From contig NZ_JAAABJ010000651.1 in the NCBI RefSeq assembly GCF_009904105.1, positions 1-55,182 on the forward strand: 55,182 bases of DNA. The letters are read 5' to 3'. Positions 46,528 to 54,955 of the stretch are shown piece after piece. This DNA is from Elizabethkingia argenteiflava. GTDB taxonomy: Bacteria > Bacteroidota > Bacteroidia > Flavobacteriales > Weeksellaceae. Each line of letters opens with the position of its first letter. Position 1 is the first letter of the stretch. Both the position numbers and the translations under genes were made by a program. Below the pieces are notes generated by a model. The model searched no databases. It was not told the origin of the DNA and saw nothing but the letters and a program-made list of their open reading frames with translations.

Positions 46528-47856
46528 ATGCACTATATAGATAATATTTTATTTCTGACCCTTATGCTGGTTGGTTTTGGGCTTTTTTTTAGAAGTCTCA
46601 AGGAGCTTGCTCGCAATGTCAACTTAGGCAGGGATATAGACCGCTCGGATCGCAAAAAAGAGCGTTGGCTGCTCATGGGGCGAGTGGCTCTGGGTCAGGG
46701 TAAAATGACGAAGAGACCGATATCGGGAATCTTGCATATCTTGGTGTATTTAGGATTTATTATCGTAAACTTAGAACTGGTTGAAATTTTTATAGATGGT
46801 CTTTTTGGGACGCATCGGTTTTTAGCAGGCGTATTGAGTATGCCTATCTATAATCTATTTGTAGCGGTTTTAGAAGTCATGGCATTTTTAGTCGCAGTTT
46901 CGATTGTTATTTTCTTTATTAGGAGAAATATAGTTCATGTGAGGCGATTAAATATGAAAGAACTCTTGGGCTGGCCCAAGAATGATGCCAACTGGATCCT
47001 GGTTATAGAATTCTCTTTGATGTTCGCTTTCTTTATTATGAATGCTTCTGATCTGGTAATGATGAGCCGAAAGGGAGAGGTGCATGGTTTCTATCCCATA
47101 AGCCAGATGTTTTTTAGTTTATTGGGGAGATTAGAGGGAAGTACGCTGCATATTCTGGAGAAGGGAGCTTGGTGGTTCCATATCATAGGTGTCTTCTTTT
47201 TTATGAATTACCTTTACTATTCTAAACATCTCCACATTATATTCGCTTTTCCCAATACGTGGTTCGCCAATCTTCAAAAGAAAGGACGGTTTAATAATCT
47301 GGATTCGGTTACCCAAGAAATTAAGTTGATGATGGACCCTCAAGCAGATCCTTATACTGTTACTTCTGCAGAAGGTGACTCCCAGGTCGCACCAGATAAG
47401 TTTGGAGCGAGTGATGTTTTTGATTTGAATAAGATACAATTACTCAATGCTTATTCATGTACGGAATGTGGGCGATGTACAGCAGTATGTCCGGCTAATA
47501 TCACTGGGAAAAAACTCTCACCACGTCTCATTATGATGGCTACGAGAGATCGCCTAGAAGAGGTGGGGAGGAATATCAATAAGAACGGAAAATTTGTTGA
47601 AGATGGTAAAAAGCTTTTGGACGATTATATTTCGCGTGAGGAATTATGGGCTTGTACTACTTGTAATGCTTGTGTAGAGGCGTGTCCTGTAATGATTGAT
47701 CCGCTCTCTATTATTTTTGAAATGCGTAGGTATCTGGTGATGGAACAATCAGCTGCTCCACAACCCCTTAATATGATGATGACGAATATTGAGAACAATG
47801 CTGCCCCCTGGCAATATAATCAGGCGGACCGCTTAAATTGGGCTTATGAAAATTGA
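46528..47856 (+). CDS. Membrane Fe-S protein, N-terminal half of an EtfD/HdrD-like quinone oxidoreductase
   Basis: 442 residues. Five to six hydrophobic helices (about 5-22, 68-90, 105-132, 154-172, 212-230) with several His residues able to hold haem b are followed by two 4Fe-4S motifs: CTECGRCTAVCP (about 311) and CTTCNACVEACP (about 374). The product resembles the membrane and ferredoxin part of Fe-S oxidoreductases (GlpC, HdrD, EtfD). The next gene supplies the cysteine-rich CCG part. Likely role: passing electrons from a soluble dehydrogenase or ETF to menaquinone. The donor is unknown. It lies 20 bp after the MCE gene. Confidence 0.82.
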   Translation: MHYIDNILFLTLMLVGFGLFFRSLKELARNVNLGRDIDRSDRKKERWLLMGRVALGQGKMTKRPISGILHILVYLGFIIVNLELVEIFIDGLFGTHRFLAGVLSMPIYNLFVAVLEVMAFLVAVSIVIFFIRRNIVHVRRLNMKELLGWPKNDANWILVIEFSLMFAFFIMNASDLVMMSRKGEVHGFYPISQMFFSLLGRLEGSTLHILEKGAWWFHIIGVFFFMNYLYYSKHLHIIFAFPNTWFANLQKKGRFNNLDSVTQEIKLMMDPQADPYTVTSAEGDSQVAPDKFGASDVFDLNKIQLLNAYSCTECGRCTAVCPANITGKKLSPRLIMMATRDRLEEVGRNINKNGKFVEDGKKLLDDYISREELWACTTCNACVEACPVMIDPLSIIFEMRRYLVMEQSAAPQPLNMMMTNIENNAAPWQYNQADRLNWAYEN

Positions 47857-47920
47857 TATCATGTATTATTATAAATAAAATAATATGATCCGACTCAAAA
47901 ATCGGTAATTGTAACGACAT

Positions 47921-48706
47921 ATGGATTTCACGATAAAAACAATGGCCGATTTTATGGCTGAAGGCAAATCTCCGGAAGTACTGTTCTGGGTCGGGTGTGC
48001 TGGAAGTTTTGACGATCGCGCTAAGAAAATTACAAAGGCCTTTGCTAAGCTTCTCAATAAAATAGGTGTGGAATTTGCCGTTCTAGGTCAGGAAGAAAGC
48101 TGTACCGGAGATCCTGCAAAACGTGCTGGAAATGAATTTGTATTCCAAATGATGGCTTTAACCAATATTGAGATACTCAATACCTATGAAGTAAAAAAGA
48201 TTGTCACCGCTTGTCCTCATTGTTTTAATACTCTTAAAAATGAGTATCCCGCTTTAGGCGGAAATTATCAAGTGCTACACCACACTCAGTTTCTAAAACA
48301 ATTGATGTCTGAAGGGAGGTTAAAAATAGAGGGAGGAAGTTTTAAAGGCAAAAAAATTACCTTCCACGATCCTTGTTATCTAGGACGTGCCAATGATGAA
48401 TATGAAGCGCCAAGAAAATTATTGGAAAAACTCGACGCCGAGCTTATTGAAATGAAGCGTTGCCGGGCCAATGGACTTTGCTGTGGAGCTGGAGGAGCAC
48501 AAATGTTTAAAGAACCCGAAAAAGGCAATAAAGACATTAATATAGAAAGAACAGAGGAAGCTTTGGACTTAAAGCCTCACATTGTTGCTACAGGGTGTCC
48601 TTTTTGTAATACCATGATTACAGATGGGGTGAAACATTTTGAGAAACATGAAGAAGTGCAGGTGAAAGATATTGTGGAGCTCATTGCTGAAGCTCAAGAA
48701 TTATAG
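47921..48706 (+). CDS. CCG-domain Fe-S protein, C-terminal half of an EtfD/HdrB-like oxidoreductase
   Basis: 261 residues with two CCG cysteine-rich domains. The first has GCAGSFDDR, the SCTGDPAKR segment and CPHCFNTL. The second has HDPCYLGR, GLCCGAGGAQMF and GCPFCNTM. Such pairs hold noncubane or 4Fe-4S clusters in HdrB/GlpC/LldE-type proteins. The gene lies 64 bp after the 46528 gene, together forming what is a single polypeptide in EtfD-like proteins. Confidence 0.85.
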   Translation: MDFTIKTMADFMAEGKSPEVLFWVGCAGSFDDRAKKITKAFAKLLNKIGVEFAVLGQEESCTGDPAKRAGNEFVFQMMALTNIEILNTYEVKKIVTACPHCFNTLKNEYPALGGNYQVLHHTQFLKQLMSEGRLKIEGGSFKGKKITFHDPCYLGRANDEYEAPRKLLEKLDAELIEMKRCRANGLCCGAGGAQMFKEPEKGNKDINIERTEEALDLKPHIVATGCPFCNTMITDGVKHFEKHEEVQVKDIVELIAEAQEL

Positions 48707-48725
48707 ACGATAATTTAAAAATACC

Positions 48726-49214
48726 ATGAAAATAGAATCTTCAGAAGTGATAGAAACCAATGACTATCGTGTTATCACTTATCCCGCGAGTAGAAGTTTT
48801 ACGGCTAAAGAAGCCAAGGATATTACCGAGCGCCTTTATGATTTCTTAGGCGGGTGGCAGGCTCATGGAAAAGACCTTTCGGCTTCCTTTAAGATAGAAA
48901 GGAATCAATTTATTATCATTTGTGTGGATGAGGAGAAAGAAATGGCATCTGGATGTAGTATTGATGCATTAGGAAAGCTGATACATGCCATTGATGATGA
49001 GTATCAATTGGGGCTATTTGACCGAATGAAGGCTTGTTATTTAGAAGAGGGAGAAGTAAAAACCTTACAATTGAAAGATTTTCGGTCCAAGCTAAAAAGT
49101 GGTGAGATTAGCCGTGATATAGAAGTTTTCGATTTTTCCAAAAACACCTATTTAGATTTTTTGAGTAACTTTTTACGCCCTTTTTCAGAGAGTTGGGCTC
49201 GAGATATTGCTTAA
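48726..49214 (+). CDS. Conserved protein of unknown function
   Basis: 162 residues, soluble, no signal peptide. The N-terminus RVITYPASRSFTAKEAKDIT is followed by a GGWQAHGKDLSASFKI strand segment and by HAIDDEYQLGLFDRMKACY. Flavobacterial relatives are often labelled ABC transporter ATPase, but no Walker motif exists here, so that label is not supported. Position behind the Fe-S pair (19 bp) suggests cotranscription. Confidence 0.75.
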   Translation: MKIESSEVIETNDYRVITYPASRSFTAKEAKDITERLYDFLGGWQAHGKDLSASFKIERNQFIIICVDEEKEMASGCSIDALGKLIHAIDDEYQLGLFDRMKACYLEEGEVKTLQLKDFRSKLKSGEISRDIEVFDFSKNTYLDFLSNFLRPFSESWARDIA

Positions 49215-49230
49215 CAATTATTCGCTTCAT

Positions 49231-49740
49231 ATGTGTAAATATGGTATATCTATTGGGTTGCTATTTATAGGATTGGCTACAGTTTCTTGTCGCCAGGAAG
49301 AGGGAGGTCTCCAGAGAATGGAGCAGGTAATTCATTTCTATATTCAAAATCCTCAGGGAGGGGATCTTTTGAATCCGAATGATTCCTTAGGTTATGCGAA
49401 TAGAGTGAATTTTGTAGATCTCAATGCGGATAGGCTAGATGTACAGATAGGAGAGGTGACCCCACAAATAGATGAGGGAGGGAAAAACTATCTCGAATAC
49501 ACCGCCGGAGCTACGAGAGTTTTGGTAGATTCTGTGAAAGATCAGAAAAAATATATTTCAGACTTTGTAATCAAGTACCAAAATAGAGAGGGAGATACAA
49601 AATCCATGAGCAATGACACCCTACATGTCGCCTATTTATGGAGTCCTTCTATTTTTAGGATCTCAGAGATCTTACTCAACCGCAAAAAAATCACTGAACC
49701 CACAGTGGGCTCCCCTTCAAAAGTGGTTATCACCAAATAG
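49231..49740 (+). CDS. Lipoprotein of unknown function
   Basis: 169 residues from MCKYGISIGLLFIGLATVSC, a lipoprotein signal with Cys20. The mature part is strand-rich (QVIHFYIQNPQGGDLLNPND, YISDFVIKYQNREG) without recognised motifs. The TTG at 49207 overlaps the previous gene and does not fit a signal peptide. Probably the last gene of the run that starts at ppiD or the MCE gene. Confidence 0.72.
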   Translation: MCKYGISIGLLFIGLATVSCRQEEGGLQRMEQVIHFYIQNPQGGDLLNPNDSLGYANRVNFVDLNADRLDVQIGEVTPQIDEGGKNYLEYTAGATRVLVDSVKDQKKYISDFVIKYQNREGDTKSMSNDTLHVAYLWSPSIFRISEILLNRKKITEPTVGSPSKVVITK

Positions 49741-49792
49741 AATATGCGCCACTTAAATCTTTAGAATTTTATCATTTACAACATGGTTTTTT

Positions 49793-49800
49793 TAACTTTG
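49793..49800 (+). promoter_or_regulatory. -7 element of serS
   Basis: TAACTTTG fits TAnnTTTG, 17 bp before the serS ATG. Upstream box not clear. Confidence 0.5.
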
Positions 49801-49816
49801 CAAAATAATTGAGAGT

Positions 49817-51082
49817 ATGTTACAAGTTAGTTTTTTGCGTGATCAGAAAGCACGCGTTTTAGAAGGTTTGCAAAAGAGAAATTTCAAAAATATAGCGTTG
49901 GTAGATCAGGCTATATCCGAGGATGATCAGCGGAAAAAGATCCAATTTGAACTAGATGAGCAACTTTCCGAAATGAATAAAATCGCGAAAGAAATAGGTA
50001 GCTTGCTAAAAGAAGGAAAAAAGACAGAAGCAGAAGAGGCGAAGCAAAAAACAGCAGATATCAAAGAGAGAAGTAAGACGCTTCAACAGGAGCTTACTAA
50101 AATAGAAAAGTCCCTTCAGCATATTCTTTATCAAATTCCCAATATCCCGCACGATCTGGTAAAAGCGGGAACATCAGAGGTTGATAATGAGGTGGTATTT
50201 CAGAGTTGTGAGGTAGTAGGATTAGGAGTAGGAGCGATTCCTCATTGGGAACTGGCTACCAAATATAATATCATTAATTTTGAGCTCGGGGTTAAAATTA
50301 CTGGAGCAGGTTTCCCTGTGTATTGGGGTAAAGGGGCCCGCTTACAACGAGGCTTAGTGCAGTATTTCCTAGATAAAAATACAGCAGCAGGCTATATAGA
50401 AGTAAATCCGCCACATGTGGTTAATGAAGCTTCAGGCTATGGTACAGGGCAATTGCCGGATAAGGAAGGGCAAATGTATTATATCAATCAAGAACAGCTA
50501 TACCTTATTCCTACTGCAGAAGTACCTGTGACCAATCTGTACCGCGATGAGCTTTTGGATGAAAAACAGTTGCCGATAAAACATACTGCTTTCTCACAAT
50601 GTTATAGAAGAGAGGCCGGATCTTACGGTGCCCATGTGCGGGGATTAAACAGGCTGCACCAGTTTGAAAAAGTTGAATTGGTGAGGATAGAGAAACCCGA
50701 AAACTCTTATGCAGCATTAGATGAAATGGTAGAGCATGTAAAAGAGATTCTCAACGATCTTAATCTTCCTTTCCGTATTTTGAGATTATGTGGTGGCGAT
50801 ACTGGATTTGCTTCCGCTATGACCTATGATTTTGAGGTGTGGAGTGCTGCACAGGAAAAGTGGCTGGAAGTGAGTTCCGTTTCCAATGTGGAGACTTTTC
50901 AATCTAGCCGACTTAAGTGTCGTTATAAAGCAGGAGGGAAAACACAACTTGTTCATACTTTAAATGGTTCTGCTATGGCATTACCGAGAATTATGGCGGC
51001 TATCTTAGAGAATAATCAAACCGCCGAAGGTATTAGCATTCCTGATAAATTACGTCCTTATACGGGTTTTGATAAAATATAA
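49817..51082 (+). CDS. serS: Seryl-tRNA synthetase
   Basis: 421 residues, the usual size. Class II synthetase: N-terminal coiled-coil tRNA-binding arm (about 30-105), motif 2 CYRREAGSYGAHVRGLNRLHQF (in parts: CYRREAGS, RGLNRLHQFEK) and motif 3 NGSAMALPRIMAAILEN. It charges tRNA-Ser with serine. Short leader after the -7 element at 49793. Confidence 0.97.
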   Translation: MLQVSFLRDQKARVLEGLQKRNFKNIALVDQAISEDDQRKKIQFELDEQLSEMNKIAKEIGSLLKEGKKTEAEEAKQKTADIKERSKTLQQELTKIEKSLQHILYQIPNIPHDLVKAGTSEVDNEVVFQSCEVVGLGVGAIPHWELATKYNIINFELGVKITGAGFPVYWGKGARLQRGLVQYFLDKNTAAGYIEVNPPHVVNEASGYGTGQLPDKEGQMYYINQEQLYLIPTAEVPVTNLYRDELLDEKQLPIKHTAFSQCYRREAGSYGAHVRGLNRLHQFEKVELVRIEKPENSYAALDEMVEHVKEILNDLNLPFRILRLCGGDTGFASAMTYDFEVWSAAQEKWLEVSSVSNVETFQSSRLKCRYKAGGKTQLVHTLNGSAMALPRIMAAILENNQTAEGISIPDKLRPYTGFDKI

Positions 51083-51102
51083 AAAACTTGATTCAAAATA
51101 AA

Positions 51103-51129
51103 AAAGCACTCAATTAATTTGGGTGCTTT
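51103..51129. terminator. Bidirectional terminator between serS and the cbb3 operon
   Basis: AAAGCACTCAA pairs with TTGGGTGCTTT (one G-T pair), with T-rich flanks on both strands. It serves the convergent serS and TauE/SafE genes. Confidence 0.75.
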
Positions 51130-51135
51130 GTTTTT

Positions 51136-51879
51136 TTAATGTTTATGAGAGGAGGTCCCCATGCTATGGCAACTCTCACTGTCTTTAGAGATTCCCATAC
51201 CCTCTGCAGAGGGAGAGACATAAGGAATACCGATTTCCATACCGCGTAGGATAAAAAGACCTCCGAGTACGATCATCACAATAGGGATGATTCGCATTAC
51301 TTTTGATCGGAACGCTTGATTCATAAGGTTTCCCATTAATACAATGGCAAACATAAAGGGTAGGGTACCAAGACCAAATAGTCCCATAAAAGCGGCACTT
51401 TGAGCTATACCGCCAGCAGCTAAAGACGCCGTTAGCGCCATATATACCATACCACAGGGTAGCAAACCATTTAGCAGTCCTGTGAAAAAACGCGAACGAT
51501 AATCCGCTTTCCGGATAAATAAGCCGAGTTTTAGCTTTACTTGTAGCAAAGCCTGGTTAATAAAAGGGATTTTAGCAGAAAAATCTTTTCCACCGAAAGA
51601 GAATAAGGCCATTACAATAAGTAGTATTCCCACGGCGATACTCAAAATACGCTGAAATCCTGCCATTTCGAAACCTTCACCTATAATACCTAATAATCCA
51701 CCCAGCATAGTATAGGTAAAAATACGTCCAAATTGATAAGTGAGGTTTTGTAAATAAAAGTTCGTTTGCTGTTTCTTAGTCAACCCCATAGATAGGGCAA
51801 TCGGGCCACACATGCCCACACAATGAAATCCGGAAGCAAATCCTAATCCTATGGCTGATATGATTAATGTGGAGTCCAT
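51136..51879 (-). CDS. TauE/SafE-like membrane protein of the cbb3 oxidase locus
   Basis: 247 residues, six hydrophobic helices. FHCVGMCGPIALSMG near the N-terminus is the heavy-metal-type motif found in the group annotated as sulfite exporter TauE/SafE next to cco genes. The C-terminus is His/Cys/Met-rich (SCHSMGTSSHKH), consistent with copper or another metal. Role in oxidase assembly is inferred from location. It overlaps the ccoH end by 16 bp. Confidence 0.78.
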   Translation of the reverse strand: MDSTLIISAIGLGFASGFHCVGMCGPIALSMGLTKKQQTNFYLQNLTYQFGRIFTYTMLGGLLGIIGEGFEMAGFQRILSIAVGILLIVMALFSFGGKDFSAKIPFINQALLQVKLKLGLFIRKADYRSRFFTGLLNGLLPCGMVYMALTASLAAGGIAQSAAFMGLFGLGTLPFMFAIVLMGNLMNQAFRSKVMRIIPIVMIVLGGLFILRGMEIGIPYVSPSAEGMGISKDSESCHSMGTSSHKH

Positions 51880-52334
51880 ATAAGGTTATAATCAATCTGA
51901 TATTCTGTTCCTTTATTCTCTTTCCAGCTTACTTTTAAAGTATATGATCCTTCTTTAAGAATACCTGCTCGAGCAGGTATAAAGAAAGCATTATCTTGAT
52001 CCAATACCACCTCTTTCTGAATGTCGAGATTGGAATCATCCGTTCTAAATAAATAAAATTTGAATTTTGAGTTGCTATTATCAAACTGTTTAGGGAATGC
52101 AATTTTAATGCCTTCAGCACTCTGGCTATAAGAAGGTTTTTGCTCTAAATTTTCTGCAGCCTTTTTAGCGTTGATGACATTTTGATAATTCAACTCGTCT
52201 TCATAATAATTCTCAGATACCATTTCGGAGGTCTGATATCCGCGGGTATAAAAGAATATCATTCCCAATATAAAAACTATAAACCCAGCTAGAGCGAGGA
52301 CCATACCGTGTCCCCATGTAAATTTTGATTTCAT
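51864..52334 (-). CDS. ccoH: FixH/CcoH-type oxidase assembly protein
   Basis: 156 residues. One N-terminal membrane helix (about 9-28), then the SENYYEDELNYQNVINAKKA segment typical of FixH, and an immunoglobulin-like C-terminal part ending EYQIDYNLIWTPH. CcoH helps cbb3 oxidase maturation and stability. It starts 2 bp after the ccoG stop. Confidence 0.85.
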   Translation of the reverse strand: MKSKFTWGHGMVLALAGFIVFILGMIFFYTRGYQTSEMVSENYYEDELNYQNVINAKKAAENLEQKPSYSQSAEGIKIAFPKQFDNSNSKFKFYLFRTDDSNLDIQKEVVLDQDNAFFIPARAGILKEGSYTLKVSWKENKGTEYQIDYNLIWTPH

Positions 52335-52336
52335 AA

Positions 52337-53791
52337 TTACAGTGCCATTTTAAAGGGGCCTTCAAAAAAGGTTTTATAGGAGTCAATCAGTTCTCCTTTC
52401 AAATCATAAACTCCAATCACAATATTTTGTTTAGAAAAATTAATTTCTTCTGTAGGAAAAGATATATTCATTGTCCCTTTGGTGGAGGCATCCCGCTTCA
52501 TAATAATTTTATTCATCGCTCCGATAATTTCAATTTCCCCTTTTTCAGGGCTGATCACTTTTATGGTTACTATTTTATCTTCATTACTCTTGTTTAACAA
52601 GGTATAATTGTAAGAATTTACAATACGGTTATCTTTCAGGTAGTAAGTCGTGCCGGCGGGTTTTATAAACTTACCTTCCACATCAGATCGATTCAGGAGG
52701 AGTGAGAGGGAACCAACGACCAGTAGAAGTAGTACCATGGCATAGGCTTTCATCCTGAGGGTAATCCTAAATTTTTCACCTTTTTCTATCTCATCTTCGG
52801 AGGCGTAGCGGACCAATCCTCTAGGAAGACCTATTTTATCCATCACATCATCGCAGGCATCAATACAAGCCGTACAGTTGATGCATTCCAACTGCTGTCC
52901 ATTTCGGATATCTATACCCGTTGGGCAAACGACTACACATTGACCACAATCAATACAATCCCCTTTTCCCGCTGCCTTTCGGTCTTCATTTTTCCTCCAT
53001 TTAGAGCGATTTTCACCACGCTTAAAGTCGTAAAATACATTAATGGTTTGCTTATCTATAAGTACTCCTTGTAGTCTACCGTATGGACATACCAAGGTAC
53101 ATACTTGTTCTCGGAACCAGGCGAATACAAAATAGAAAGCCGCAGTGAAAAGAATCATGACTAAAAAGTTATCATAATTTTTAATAGGACCTTCCTTAAC
53201 GATCTGTACCACTCTTTCGTAACCTACGATATATGAAAACATGAGATGCGAAACAACAAGCGAAATCAGAATAAAAAGAGTCCATTTGAGGGCTCTCTTC
53301 CATATTTTTTCGGTGGTCCACGGTTGGGAGTCCAAACGAATCTGCTTATTTCTGTCGCCTTCTATCATATATTCTATTTTACGAAAAACACCTTCCATAA
53401 ATATAGTCTGAGGGCATATCCATCCACAGAAAATCCTTCCGAACACCACTGTAAATAGGGTAATGAAGATAAGGCCGGTGATCACTCCTATGGTAAGAAT
53501 AAAGAAATCTTGAGGGTAAAAGGGCTGACCAAATATAAAAAACTCGCGGTCTAGAATATTAAATTTTAATAGAGGATTACCATTAATCTTTATGAAAGGC
53601 AAAACAAAAAATATGATTAATAAGACATTTCCTACTAGATTTCGGTAGTTGGTATATCTACCTTTCGGTTTTCTAGGGAATACCCATTTACGGTTGCCTG
53701 TATTGTCCATAGTGCCTACGGAATCGCGAAATGTTTCCGCTTCTACCACATAGGCGTTTTCAAAATCTGTTTTTTGTTTTTTTACTGACAT
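52337..53791 (-). CDS. ccoG: Cytochrome c oxidase accessory protein CcoG (FixG/RdxA)
   Basis: 484 residues. About five membrane helices with CGWICPQTIFMEG and CTLVCPYGRLQG, then two 4Fe-4S motifs CIDCGQCVVVCPTGID and CINCTACIDACDDV, and a C-terminal Ig-like domain. In other bacteria CcoG reduces Cu2+ for delivery to the CuB site of cbb3 oxidase. In the expected operon place after ccoP. Confidence 0.94.
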   Translation of the reverse strand: MSVKKQKTDFENAYVVEAETFRDSVGTMDNTGNRKWVFPRKPKGRYTNYRNLVGNVLLIIFFVLPFIKINGNPLLKFNILDREFFIFGQPFYPQDFFILTIGVITGLIFITLFTVVFGRIFCGWICPQTIFMEGVFRKIEYMIEGDRNKQIRLDSQPWTTEKIWKRALKWTLFILISLVVSHLMFSYIVGYERVVQIVKEGPIKNYDNFLVMILFTAAFYFVFAWFREQVCTLVCPYGRLQGVLIDKQTINVFYDFKRGENRSKWRKNEDRKAAGKGDCIDCGQCVVVCPTGIDIRNGQQLECINCTACIDACDDVMDKIGLPRGLVRYASEDEIEKGEKFRITLRMKAYAMVLLLLVVGSLSLLLNRSDVEGKFIKPAGTTYYLKDNRIVNSYNYTLLNKSNEDKIVTIKVISPEKGEIEIIGAMNKIIMKRDASTKGTMNISFPTEEINFSKQNIVIGVYDLKGELIDSYKTFFEGPFKMAL

Positions 53792-53838
53792 GCTGGTTGA
53801 TCCTTGTTAAAAAACATAAAAGTAATAGCCTCTGGCTA

Positions 53839-54732
53839 TTACTTTCTTGGTGTTCCTTTTACCCATGGTGCAACTTCTCCTTGGGGAGCAGCTCCTCCCT
53901 GATCTTTGGTTATAGGAGGAATTTCTTGGTTGATATGGTATATGTAGGCTGCAATTTTTTCGGCATCTCTACCTGTAATAACGCCTTCTTTAATGAAAGC
54001 TCTCATGGCAGGATTATTTGGAGATCCATTTTCTAGCATCCAGAATACATTATGAAAAACATCCGCTTCTTTTTGATTAATCCAATAATCATCGGTTAAG
54101 TTAGGACCTATTCCTCCTTTACCTCCCTGGGAGTGGCAGGAAGCACAATTAGAGTTAAACATCTGTTCTCCTTCTGCGATATTAGCAGGATCATACTTCG
54201 CAGTTTCTACCGTAATTTTAGGTGCAGTTTTTTCATATTCTGCTATGGATGCTAATTGCTCTTTGTATTCTTTTTCATACTCTGTTAAGGGATGAGCATA
54301 ATCCGTAAAGGCATAAGCTGTAATATAGACAACACAGAATATACATCCAAAGTAAAAGAGACCTAACCACCATTTCGGTAATGAATTATCCAACTCGGTG
54401 ATTCCATCAAACCCATGGTCGATAATCATATCTTGTTCTTCAGCATTCGATTGCTTTTTAAAGCCCGAGTCCAATAATCTTTTATAGAAGGGCGTTTGCT
54501 TGGCCTCAATATATTTTTTTTTCTCTTCTTCTGTTAGTTTTTGAAATCGATTATTTTCAATAAGGTCACTAATTCCATCGGCTATAAATACCATAATTCC
54601 AGATATAATCATGGTTGCCCAGAAATAGGGTGAGCTTAGGAAAGAAGCGCTTTGCACGAACATATAGTAAACAATCATTAATAATGCCACAACAATGATA
54701 ATGTTTACCAATACGGGTGTTTTAGGTTTCAT
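53839..54732 (-). CDS. ccoP: cbb3 oxidase subunit III (CcoP), single-haem
   Basis: 297 residues. Two N-terminal hydrophobic helices (about 8-26, 33-52), a charged stretch and a third helix (about 128-148), followed by one cytochrome c domain with CASCH (near 200) and a Met ligand, probably in NPAMRAF. Proteobacterial CcoP carries two CxxCH motifs; only one is present here. It passes electrons to the CcoO/CcoN core. An Ala/Gly/Pro tail ends the chain. Confidence 0.88.
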   Translation of the reverse strand: MKPKTPVLVNIIIVVALLMIVYYMFVQSASFLSSPYFWATMIISGIMVFIADGISDLIENNRFQKLTEEEKKKYIEAKQTPFYKRLLDSGFKKQSNAEEQDMIIDHGFDGITELDNSLPKWWLGLFYFGCIFCVVYITAYAFTDYAHPLTEYEKEYKEQLASIAEYEKTAPKITVETAKYDPANIAEGEQMFNSNCASCHSQGGKGGIGPNLTDDYWINQKEADVFHNVFWMLENGSPNNPAMRAFIKEGVITGRDAEKIAAYIYHINQEIPPITKDQGGAAPQGEVAPWVKGTPRK

Positions 54733-54757
54733 ATTGTATTTTTCTTAATGTATATTT

Positions 54758-54943
54758 TTATTGATTTTTCTCACCATCCTCTAATGGTGCATTTTCCCTC
54801 TCCCTATAATATTTTTTAGGTTTTTTAAAGACCACAAAAATCAATCCGATAAAAAACATCATAAATAAGATCAATGCAAGGATCTGGTAGAGACCTCCAT
54901 TCTCTCCATTGCTTAAAATGTCTTTAAAGTTTTGAGGGATCAT
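54758..54943 (-). CDS. ccoQ: cbb3 oxidase small subunit CcoQ
   Basis: 61 residues, one hydrophobic helix (LYQILALILFMMFFIGLIFVV) followed by KKPKKYYRERENAPLEDGE, the standard CcoQ/FixQ layout. It lies 25 bp before ccoP and 12 bp after the CcoO reading frame. Confidence 0.85.
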   Translation of the reverse strand: MIPQNFKDILSNGENGGLYQILALILFMMFFIGLIFVVFKKPKKYYRERENAPLEDGEKNQ

Positions 54944-54955
54944 TATTTATATCTT

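Noticed and set aside
48726-49214. ABC transporter ATPase label commonly given to this family
   Set aside because: No Walker A, signature or Walker B motif is present in the 162 residues.
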